Under the pieces are notes generated by a model. It was given only the letters and a program-made list of their open reading frames with translations, had not been told where the DNA came from and did no database searches. Below are positions 5,878 through 12,410 of a DNA stretch of 13,825 nt, piece by piece. This stretch comes from an uncultured Desulfovibrionaceae bacterium (GTDB lineage Bacteria > Desulfobacterota > Desulfovibrionia > Desulfovibrionales > Desulfovibrionaceae), in the NCBI GenBank assembly GCA_949427775.1, contig CASQEL010000019.1, positions 1 through 13,825 of the forward strand. Reading direction: 5' to 3'. The position numbers and the translations under genes were made by a program. Positions within the stretch are counted from its first letter, which is position 1; the number at the start of each line of letters is the position of its first letter.

Positions 5878-7149
5878 ATGTCCAGATTGGTTCCCCCGCA
5901 TGGCGGTAAAGGTCTTGTTTGTTGCCTGCTTGAAGGCGCCGAACTCGAAGCTGAAAAGAAAAAAGCCGCCGGCCTGAAACAAATTGAAATCTCCTCCCGC
6001 GCCAAGGGTGACCTGATCATGATGGGCATCGGCGGCTTTTCTCCGCTGAACGGCTTCATGGACAAGGCCAACTGGAAGAGCGTTTGCGAAAAAATGCTGC
6101 TTGCCGACGGCACGTTCTGGCCCGTGCCGGTGACCTTGGACATCTCCAAAGAAGACGCCGCCGCCATCAAGGTCGGGGAAGAAGTCGCTCTGGTCCGCAA
6201 GGGCGAAATCATGGCCACCATGAAAGTCTCCGACATCTATGAGATGACCGAAGCCGACAAAAAGTGGGAATGCGAACTGGTGTTCAAGGGCGAAGGCCCC
6301 GACTCCCAGAATTTCTGGGAAGTCGCTCCGAAGGATCACCCCGGCGTGAAAATGGTCATGGCGCAGAAAGAATTCAACGTGGGCGGCACGGTGAAAGTGC
6401 TTTCCCAGGGTGAATTCCCGACCAAATTCCCCAACGTGTACATGACGCCCGCTCAGTTGCGCGCCAAAATGGACGAACGCGGTTGGGGCAAGGTCGCCGC
6501 GTTGCAGTTGCGCAACCCCATGCACCGTTCGCATGAATATCTGGCCAAAATCGGCGTTGAAGTTTGCGACGGCGTGGTTATCCACTCTCTCGTGGGCGCG
6601 CTGAAGCCCGGCGATATTCCCGCGGAAGTGCGCGTGGAATGCATCGACACCCTGGTCGACAAGTATTTCGTGAAAGACTTCGTCATCCAGGCCGGATATC
6701 CCCTGGACATGCGCTATGCCGGTCCGCGCGAAGCGCTGCTGCATGCCACCTTCCGTCAGAACTACGGCATCAACAACCAGCTGGTGGGCCGCGACCACGC
6801 CGGTGTGGGCGACTTCTACGGCATGTTTGAAGCTCAGGAAATCTTCAAAAAGATTCCCCAGCCCGCTGAAGACGGCAAGCGCCTGCTCTGCCAGCCGATG
6901 AACATCGACTGGACCTTCTACTGCAAAAAGTGCGACGGCATGGCCTCCATGCGCACCTGCCCGCACAGCAAGGAAGATCGCGTCATCCTGTCCGGCACCA
7001 AGCTGCGCAAAATGCTTTCCGAAGGCGCGGAAGTGCCGGATCATTTCGGTCGCGACGAAGTGCTCGTCATTCTGCGCAAATACTATGAAGGTCTGACCGA
7101 AAAAGTGGAAGTCAAGATGCAGCGCGCTGCGTCCGGTTCCGCTATGTAA
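5878..7149 (+). CDS. sat: Sulfate adenylyltransferase (ATP sulfurylase), dissimilatory type
   Basis: Sat converts sulfate and ATP to APS and pyrophosphate in the cytosol, the activating step of dissimilatory sulfate reduction. The 423-residue length fits the homo-oligomeric Sat of sulfate reducers; no APS kinase or CysN-type GTPase domain is attached. A PUA-like N-terminal part is followed by the catalytic domain with QLRNPMHRSH (210-219), GRDHAGVG (304-311) and SGTKLR (372-377). Cys349, Cys352 and Cys361, with His363 close by, resemble the zinc/cobalt site of bacterial and archaeal Sat. ATG 5878 follows GGAGG (5864-5868). Lys- and Glu-rich, evenly coded sequence suggests high expression. It stands alone, with a long leader and a strong terminator. 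Confidence 0.97.
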   Translation: MSRLVPPHGGKGLVCCLLEGAELEAEKKKAAGLKQIEISSRAKGDLIMMGIGGFSPLNGFMDKANWKSVCEKMLLADGTFWPVPVTLDISKEDAAAIKVGEEVALVRKGEIMATMKVSDIYEMTEADKKWECELVFKGEGPDSQNFWEVAPKDHPGVKMVMAQKEFNVGGTVKVLSQGEFPTKFPNVYMTPAQLRAKMDERGWGKVAALQLRNPMHRSHEYLAKIGVEVCDGVVIHSLVGALKPGDIPAEVRVECIDTLVDKYFVKDFVIQAGYPLDMRYAGPREALLHATFRQNYGINNQLVGRDHAGVGDFYGMFEAQEIFKKIPQPAEDGKRLLCQPMNIDWTFYCKKCDGMASMRTCPHSKEDRVILSGTKLRKMLSEGAEVPDHFGRDEVLVILRKYYEGLTEKVEVKMQRAASGSAM

Positions 7150-7173
7150 GAATTCCGTTTGTCCGGAAGTTTG

Positions 7174-7202
7174 AAGGGGAGCGCGGCGACGCGCTCCCCT
7201 TT
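7174..7202 (+). terminator. Strong intrinsic terminator of sat
   Basis: AAGGGGAGCGCG (7174-7185) pairs perfectly with CGCGCTCCCCTT (7190-7201) across a GCGA loop (7186-7189), a GNRA tetraloop, and runs into TTT (7200-7202). It begins 24 bases after the sat stop codon and separates sat from the next gene. Confidence 0.9.
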
Positions 7203-7276
7203 CTGTGCATCGCCCGAGCTGTCCATGTGCTTGCAAGCACGGTACTTTTGCGGTAGGGGTTGAAAAGGGAAGATAT

Positions 7277-8989
7277 ATGCCGGATACGTATGCAACAGGG
7301 GAGAACTGTGTGATTTCCCTCGTTTCCTCCGAAGCGTTGTGGGAATGGAATGTCGCTTCCGATGCGCTGCATCTCAGCCTGGGCGCGCGTCGGGCGCTGG
7401 GGATGACGCCCGATGAAATCCCTGAAACCATGACGGCCTTTCTGGCGTATATTCCTCCGGCATGTCTTCCGACGTTGCATGAGCTGCGTGAAGGGGTGCT
7501 GAGCGGCGCCGCCGGAGGTTTGCTTGAAGCGACCTACCCTTTCGGCGATGTGCTTGTCCGGGAACATATGCTGGTCCTGGAGCGCAACACCGAGGGCCGT
7601 GCGCTGCATGTCATCGGCCATTATGCCGTCTCCGACTCCCTGTCTTCCTATCTTCCGTCGTTGACCACTCCTCCCGACGCTACAGCCCAGGACCGACCGG
7701 GGTATTGGCGTTATGCGCTGACGGATCAAAAAGTGCAGATTGATGCCCGTTGCGCCGCCCTGCTGGGGTATGCCGACGCCGCTCCCCGCAAGATCAAGGT
7801 CGGCGAGTGGCAGCGGCGTCTGCATCCGGAAGACGGAAGCCCTGCCGTGTGCCGTTACCGGTTGATTATTGAGCAACCTGTGATGGGAGACAATATCGAA
7901 GATATCGTTCGGGTCCGGAACCCGAACGGCGAGTATGTGCGGATGTTGCTGCGCGGTGCGGTTCTGGAGCGGGACGGGGACGGCAGGGCTCTGAGCATGG
8001 CGGGAACGCTGCAAAACGCCCAGGCCGTCAAGGAAGGGGACGACCGGCAGGACACCGGACGGCTGCTGTTCGCCATCAACGCCGCCGGAGACGGTCTGTG
8101 GGACTGGGATGCGCAGACGGATCACGTCTACTACAGTCCTCGTTACCTTTCCATGCTGGGGTATACGGCGGAACAGTTTCCGGGAACCCTTGATGTGTGG
8201 AAGAAAAAGATCCACCCGGAAGACTACGACAAGATCGTGCCGCCGCAGCAAAACATTGTCGAATCTCCCCGGTATGGGGATACCTTCGAGTGCACATACC
8301 GTATTCTGTGCGCGGACGGCACCTGGAGCTGGATTCTCGGACGGGGCTATGTGACGCACCGGGATGCCGACGGGCGGGCCACGCGCCTCGTCGGTCTGCA
8401 TACAAATATCACGGCTGTGCAAAACGAACGGGAAAAGCTGGAGGAGCTGGTCAAAAATGATGTGTTGACCGGTCTGCGCAGCCGTGCCTACTGCGACCTG
8501 GAGCTGGAACGCATCGAAAAGAACCGTATCCGGCCTGTGTGCATCATTTCCTGCGATATCAACGGGCTGAAGCTCATCAACGACTACCTGGGACATGCCG
8601 CCGGGGACAATCTGCTGGTTTCCCTGGCCATGTTGCTGCGTCTGTCGTTGCGTGCGACCGATTGCGTGGCGAGAATGGGCGGCGACGAATTCGTCATTCT
8701 GCTTCCCGGTTGCCCCACGTCCAAGGGAGAGGCCATTCTCCGGCAGCTTGAACAGCATATCGCCGAATACAACGCCTGTGAAGACAATATGCCGGTATTC
8801 GTCGCGTTCGGCCTGGCGGGCACGGCGGATCCGGATATGCCTCTTTCCACGTTGCTTATGGATGCCGACAGACGTATGCTCGTCAATAAAGTCGAAGAAC
8901 GCAGGGAGTCTCATCAGCGTATCAAACGCTGGATCGAGCGGCATAAGGATGTGATTGTTTCGCTTGCGGACAATCGCTACGACGGATGA
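7277..8989 (+). CDS. Diguanylate cyclase with three PAS-like sensor domains
   Basis: This 570-residue protein has three PAS-like units (about 15-115, 140-250 and 262-385), each with a 'W-W/Y..' start, 'LGY/LGM', 'HPED' or equivalent and a closing strand. A GGDEF domain follows (about 390-555). The active site is intact: GGDEF 468-472, metal ligand Asp427 in SCDING, and 'KLINDYLGHAAGDNLL'. The inhibitory I-site RATD (459-462) lies five residues before GGDEF, so product inhibition is likely. It should make c-di-GMP from two GTP. No signal peptide or membrane segment is seen, so it is probably cytosolic; the PAS ligands cannot be predicted. ATG 7277 has AAGGGA 6 bases upstream and clears the sat terminator; an upstream GTG at 7205 adjoins the terminator and is less likely. 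Confidence 0.93.
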   Translation: MPDTYATGENCVISLVSSEALWEWNVASDALHLSLGARRALGMTPDEIPETMTAFLAYIPPACLPTLHELREGVLSGAAGGLLEATYPFGDVLVREHMLVLERNTEGRALHVIGHYAVSDSLSSYLPSLTTPPDATAQDRPGYWRYALTDQKVQIDARCAALLGYADAAPRKIKVGEWQRRLHPEDGSPAVCRYRLIIEQPVMGDNIEDIVRVRNPNGEYVRMLLRGAVLERDGDGRALSMAGTLQNAQAVKEGDDRQDTGRLLFAINAAGDGLWDWDAQTDHVYYSPRYLSMLGYTAEQFPGTLDVWKKKIHPEDYDKIVPPQQNIVESPRYGDTFECTYRILCADGTWSWILGRGYVTHRDADGRATRLVGLHTNITAVQNEREKLEELVKNDVLTGLRSRAYCDLELERIEKNRIRPVCIISCDINGLKLINDYLGHAAGDNLLVSLAMLLRLSLRATDCVARMGGDEFVILLPGCPTSKGEAILRQLEQHIAEYNACEDNMPVFVAFGLAGTADPDMPLSTLLMDADRRMLVNKVEERRESHQRIKRWIERHKDVIVSLADNRYDG

Positions 8990-9369
8990 CGTGTGCCGAG
9001 CCTCCGGCTTTACGTGTGCGCCGGAAGCACGTACAAGGGAACAGGCCCGGCCGCTGTAGGGATCGCCCGTCAGGAAGAGACTTTTCCTGATCCGCGTGAA
9101 GGCTCTCGCGGGGCGCATGGCGCTGTACGCCGAAGTGCGTTGAAAACCTCGATCATACACGTTTCCACACCGGCCCTGCCGCGCGGTTCAGGCGCGGAGC
9201 CGGGCGCGGTTTTGCCGAAGGGGGGCGGCGTCCTGGGGGGATGTCGACACCCCGGAACGGGGAAATCTGCCGGTCCTCAGTATGTCCTGCGTGCCATGCC
9301 ATCGGGAGCGGCGCGGCACGCGGCGCCGGTCCTTGCGGAAGGCGCGTCGTTCACCTGCTCCCGGCTTGA
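8990..9369. other. 380-base non-coding gap between the GGDEF and VKOR genes
   Basis: A + strand frame runs through this gap but has low-complexity Gly/Ala/Arg/Pro composition and no recognisable domain, so it is not called. Visible elements are alternative small hairpins TCCGGC/GCCGGA (9003-9008/9020-9025) and TACGTG/CACGTA (9011-9016/9028-9033), then the B12-riboswitch-like core and the TCAGGAA/TTCCTGA hairpin (9070-9076/9084-9090). No clear promoter or Shine-Dalgarno for the next gene was found. Confidence 0.6.
9028..9090 (+). promoter_or_regulatory. Cobalamin-riboswitch-like fragment, apparently incomplete
   Basis: In order, the sequence shows GGGAA (9037-9041), CCCGG then CCGCTGTA (9051-9058), and GTCAGGAAGAGAC (9069-9081). 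These resemble the GGGAA, CCGC-CTGT and B12-box (AGYCAGGA..AC) blocks of cobalamin riboswitches, in the right order and strand. The P5/L5 arm (GGTG..AA..CC), normally between the first two, is missing, and the spacing to the B12 box is very short. It could be a decayed element or a coincidence. Confidence 0.3.
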
Positions 9370-10347
9370 ATGAGTGTGCGCATGTTGCATCAACATTCCT
9401 CTTCGCGAAGCGTCATGCCCGGGCCGTTGCTTGTGGGGGCGCTCGGGGCCGCGTTCTGCATTTGGAGCGCATCCGGCAACGCCATCAACCTGTGCGTGAC
9501 GGCAGGGTGCTCCCTGTTTCAGGATTTCACTGTGGCGGGCGTTTCCATGTGGTGGTTCGGCGCTGCCGCCTTCACGCTGCTGTGCATTCTGTCTCTGGTG
9601 GGCAGTGTCACGCTCGGCGTCGTGGCCGCGGGACTGTGCCTGTTTCTGGACGTGCTGCTGCTGGTGCTGATGCTGCTGACAGTGCCCTGCGTGGGGTGCC
9701 TCTTTGCCGCGTTGCTGTTTGCCTTGTCCTACATGGCCTTTCGCCACGGCGCGACGCCGCGTGATAAAGAGACGGGGCGTTCCGTGTTGTTGTGGATCTG
9801 GCTGGGATTGTTTTTGATCAATGTGGGAGCCGTGGTCCGGGCGCAGGCAGGCTCCTGGGCCATGCGCGGTCCGGAAGACGCTTCCGTGCGCATGTATTTT
9901 TCTCCGTCCTGCTCGGTATGCCGCGAAGGCGTCAACGCCTTGTCCGGGCGCGTCAATGTGGCTTTTTATCCTGTGGCCGAGAATTCGGAGGACGTACTGC
10001 GCATCGCCGCGATGATCCGTGGTCTTGAAGACGGCAACAGCATGAGCGAAGCGCTCAAGGCCGCTCAAAAAGAGCATGCGACGGCCGGGTTCCTGGAAGG
10101 GTATTCGCCGGATATGCTGTTGTTGCGTTTTCGGTTGCTGTGCAACAAGGCGCACATCTTCGCGTCCGGCGGGCAGAGCGTGCCGTTTTTCGAGTATCAT
10201 GGCTTGCCGTCGTCGCTGACCGAACCTGCCGGACAGCGTGCCGCCCGTTCGCCCGCGTCGTCGCAGCAGAGCACGGACTACACGTTGCCCATCGAACCCG
10301 ACGTGGCCGGAAGCTGCGGTGGGCCGAACGCTGCGCCTTGTCCTTGA
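9370..10347 (+). CDS. VKOR-family membrane protein fused to a thioredoxin-like domain
   Basis: This 325-residue protein has about five membrane segments (near 18-36, 58-80, 83-102, 105-124 and 139-155), then a periplasmic thioredoxin-like domain. VKOR features are the loop cysteines Cys42 and Cys47 and the membrane CVGC motif (107-110). The C-terminal domain has CSVC (181-184) after 'VRMYFSPS' and a probable cis-proline at SVPFF (270-274). Proteins of this design reoxidise periplasmic thiol oxidases by passing electrons to membrane quinone, replacing DsbB; that role is inferred. The tail (about 285-325) is Ser/Ala/Pro-rich and carries two extra cysteines, 316 and 324. ATG 9370 is provisional because no Shine-Dalgarno is seen; ATG 9382 or 9415 are alternatives. 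It is flanked by long gaps, so probably a single-gene unit. Confidence 0.8.
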   Translation: MSVRMLHQHSSSRSVMPGPLLVGALGAAFCIWSASGNAINLCVTAGCSLFQDFTVAGVSMWWFGAAAFTLLCILSLVGSVTLGVVAAGLCLFLDVLLLVLMLLTVPCVGCLFAALLFALSYMAFRHGATPRDKETGRSVLLWIWLGLFLINVGAVVRAQAGSWAMRGPEDASVRMYFSPSCSVCREGVNALSGRVNVAFYPVAENSEDVLRIAAMIRGLEDGNSMSEALKAAQKEHATAGFLEGYSPDMLLLRFRLLCNKAHIFASGGQSVPFFEYHGLPSSLTEPAGQRAARSPASSQQSTDYTLPIEPDVAGSCGGPNAAPCP

Positions 10348-10830
10348 CATATCGAAGTGACGCATGCGGCAATCAACCTTGGAGCCAGGCCGTTTCCTCG
10401 CGCAACGCCCGTTCTGCCGCCGCCGCCCATGCATATTGGAGACTCGTCCCGCGCGAGGGCTCTTTGGCGGAGCGTGAGCGAGAGGCGCCTGTTGCGGCCG
10501 TCGGAATGATTTCGCTGTGCAATTGTTCTGAAAAAATACCGTAGGGATTGCGGGCTGCGAGTCCCGGGCGGGGGCGAAGGGAAACGCCGCAAGGGGACAG
10601 GGACGTCGGAGCGCAAAAACACCAGAGCGGCGTATGTTCACGTCGTCCGAATGAAGAGGGTAAAGCGGCCGGCAGTCTGATGCGATACACGGGCGTATCG
10701 GCCCTTCTTGAACGCGTATGCCCCCTTGACGCAACGTGCGTTATGGGCCTATGAAGTTGCGGGGATTCCCGCCTCCTTGCGGGGCAGGGCTTTTCCCGCG
10801 CTCTCAATCCTTTTCCCATCTCGAGCCGAT
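10348..10830. other. 483-base non-coding stretch before the dsr cluster
   Basis: No convincing gene is seen on either strand; the open frames here are Arg/Pro-rich and lack domains. It contains a dyad CGATAC-N6-GTATCG (10683-10700), the candidate promoter at 10726-10755, and a small GCGGG-GATT-CCCGC hairpin in the putative 5' UTR (about 10758-10771). Bases 10348-10680 show nothing that I can name. Confidence 0.6.
10683..10755 (+). promoter_or_regulatory. Candidate promoter of the RsbRD_N-dsrMK cluster with upstream dyad
   Basis: TTGACG (10726-10731; 5 of 6 to the -35 consensus) is followed after 18 bases by TATGAA (10750-10755; 4 of 6). Transcription would start near 10762, about 70 bases before the first gene. 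CGATAC (10683-10688) and GTATCG (10695-10700), a perfect 6-bp dyad with a 6-base spacer, lies 25 bases before the -35 and could bind a regulator. Confidence 0.45.
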
Positions 10831-11370
10831 ATGAATACAGTAGAAGTGTTTCGCGAACACCGCAAAACTATCGTCGCCCAGTGGATAGAGGCCGTTTTCG
10901 GCACGTATCCCCTGGACACCACGGGGTTTCTGCGCACCAAGGAAGATCCGTTCTGCAACCCTGTAGGGGAGATCACCACTACCGTGGCCGGGCATTTGTA
11001 CGATGCCGTGGCCGGGGAACATATCCTGGAAGAGCGCGTGCGCGAGGCGCTGGAACGCTTCGTGAAGCTGCGCTCGGTGCAGGATTTTCCCCCCAGCCGG
11101 GGGCTGGGCGTCGTGTATGTGCTCAAACCTCTGCTGCGCGCCACGCTCCTGCCCTTGTTTGAAGCCGAGGGCAGGACGGCCGACTATCTGGAAGCCGAGT
11201 CGCGTCTGGACACGCTGGCGCTCATGGCGTTCGACATGTACATCGCCAGCCGCGAAGTGCTCGCAGAACAACGCATCGCGGAGATCCGCAATCAACATGC
11301 CCAGCTTGTCCGCTGGGCTCGCACTGTTGAGGGAAGCCCGGTTGGAGGACCGGGAGGAAGCAAACTTTAG
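10831..11370 (+). CDS. RsbRD N-terminal-domain protein at the head of the dsr cluster
   Basis: The 179-residue protein resembles the RsbRD_N family (the N-terminal domain of RsbR-type stressosome proteins). It opens with 'EVFREHRKTIVAQWIEAVFGTYP' (written in part), a helical segment with the family's W-x6-YP pattern, then 'PVGEITTTVAGHLYDAV'. It is all-helical in appearance and lacks the STAS domain that RsbR proteins carry, so it is a stand-alone sensor-like domain. Proteins of this kind are commonly found just before dsrM in Desulfovibrio; the function is not established to my knowledge. ATG 10831 is chosen because the domain begins directly after it; no good Shine-Dalgarno is visible, and longer starts add residues unlike the family. 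The stop is 17 bases before dsrM, so co-transcription is likely. Confidence 0.78.
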   Translation: MNTVEVFREHRKTIVAQWIEAVFGTYPLDTTGFLRTKEDPFCNPVGEITTTVAGHLYDAVAGEHILEERVREALERFVKLRSVQDFPPSRGLGVVYVLKPLLRATLLPLFEAEGRTADYLEAESRLDTLALMAFDMYIASREVLAEQRIAEIRNQHAQLVRWARTVEGSPVGGPGGSKL

Positions 11371-11387
11371 CCCAGTGAGGTAAGGGA

Positions 11388-12401
11388 ATGGTCACTTCGT
11401 TACTGGTGGTCCTGGCCATCGGCGCGGTCGCCTGGATAGGAGCGAGCATCGGCTTGTCTTTCCTGTTCGGTGTGCTTCTGCCGTATCTGGCCGTGGTCAT
11501 CTTCATCGGTGGCGTCATCTGGCGCATGGTTTACTGGAGCAAATCTCCTGTGCCGTTCTGCATCCCCACGACGGGCGGTCAGCAGCAATCTCTGGACTGG
11601 ATCAAAGAGGCCACGCTTGACAACCCCAGCACTACCTGGGGGGTTGTCAAACGCATGTTCCTTGAAGTTTTCCTGTTCCGTTCGCTGTTCCGCAACACGT
11701 CCGCGGATGTGCGCGCCGAAGGTCCCCGCATTGTCTATTATTCATCCAAGTGGCTGTGGTTCTTTGCGCTGCTGTTCCACTACTGCTTCCTGCTGGTGTT
11801 CATCCGCCATTTCCGGTTTTTCACCGAGCCGGTGCCGGTGGTCTTCACCTGGCTGGAAACCATCGACGGCATTCTGCAGATCGGCGCTCCGCGTCTGTTC
11901 CTGACCGGCGTGCTGCTGCTGGCGGCCCTGTGCTTCCTGCTGGCCCGCCGCCTGTGCAACGAGCGGCTGCGCTATCTTTCGCTGATGAACGATTACTTCC
12001 CGCTGTACCTGCTGCTGGGCCTGGTGGGCAGCGGCATGTGCCTGCGCTATTTCAGTAAGACCGACATCGCTTCCGTCAAGGTGTTCATCATGGGACTCGT
12101 GCATTTTTCGCCGGTCGTGCCGCAAGGCATCAGCCCCATGTTCTTCGTGCATCTGGCTTTCCTGAGCGCGCTGCTGATCTGCTTCCCTTTCAGCAAACTC
12201 ATGCATATGGGGGGGATCTTCTTCAGCCCCACCCGCAATATGGCCAACAATTCGCGTATGGTGCGCCACATCAATCCCTGGAATCCGCCCAAGAAGTACA
12301 CGACGTACGCCGAATACGAAGACAATTTCCGCGATGCTATGGCTGAAGCCGGTCTGCCGCTGGAAAAGGAACCCACAGCCAAGCCGTCCGCTGCCGAGTA
12401 A
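11388..12401 (+). CDS. dsrM: DsrM, cytochrome b subunit of the DsrMKJOP complex
   Basis: This 337-residue integral membrane protein resembles NarI and HdrE, the di-heme cytochrome b family. DsrM takes electrons from, or gives them to, menaquinone and connects to DsrK in the membrane complex of sulfate reducers. Hydrophobic segments are seen at about 4-22, 24-48, 121-141, 168-188, 201-221 and 250-270. Candidate heme ligands include His131, His141, His239, His255 and His273, but which of them bind cannot be told by eye. The C-terminal tail 'NPWNPPKKYTTYAEYEDNFRDAM' (in part) is cytosolic and typical of DsrM. ATG 11388 is preceded by GAGG and AAGGGA. It lies 9 bases from dsrK, which supports the assignment over NarI. 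Confidence 0.94.
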   Translation: MVTSLLVVLAIGAVAWIGASIGLSFLFGVLLPYLAVVIFIGGVIWRMVYWSKSPVPFCIPTTGGQQQSLDWIKEATLDNPSTTWGVVKRMFLEVFLFRSLFRNTSADVRAEGPRIVYYSSKWLWFFALLFHYCFLLVFIRHFRFFTEPVPVVFTWLETIDGILQIGAPRLFLTGVLLLAALCFLLARRLCNERLRYLSLMNDYFPLYLLLGLVGSGMCLRYFSKTDIASVKVFIMGLVHFSPVVPQGISPMFFVHLAFLSALLICFPFSKLMHMGGIFFSPTRNMANNSRMVRHINPWNPPKKYTTYAEYEDNFRDAMAEAGLPLEKEPTAKPSAAE

Positions 12402-12410
12402 GGAGATACC

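Noticed and set aside
5688..5909. 73-codon + frame overlapping the sat start
   Set aside because: TTG start without a ribosome-binding site, overlaps sat by 32 bases and runs through the structured leader.
7229..7250. Sigma54 promoter before the GGDEF gene (GCACG ... TTGC)
   Set aside because: The GC element is two bases too far from the GCACG block, and the invariant GG at -24 is absent.
5710..7431. 573-codon - strand frame opposite sat
   Set aside because: Antisense shadow of sat; it also crosses the sat terminator and leader and has no recognisable motif.
8998..9026. c-di-GMP (GEMM) riboswitch after the diguanylate cyclase, suggested by AGCCTCCGGC
   Set aside because: The essential GCACAGGGCAAACC-type blocks and the tetraloop-receptor arrangement are missing.
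7142..9160. 672-codon - strand frame opposite the GGDEF gene
   Set aside because: The + strand encodes an intact PAS-GGDEF protein with active site; the - strand frame lacks any domain.
8993..9373. 126-codon + strand frame filling the gap before the VKOR gene
   Set aside because: Low-complexity composition, no Shine-Dalgarno, no domain, and it covers the hairpin and B12-like sequence.
10373..10819. 148-codon - strand frame in the gap before the dsr cluster
   Set aside because: Arg/Pro/Ser-rich without hydrophobic core or domain, and it covers the candidate promoter of the dsr cluster.
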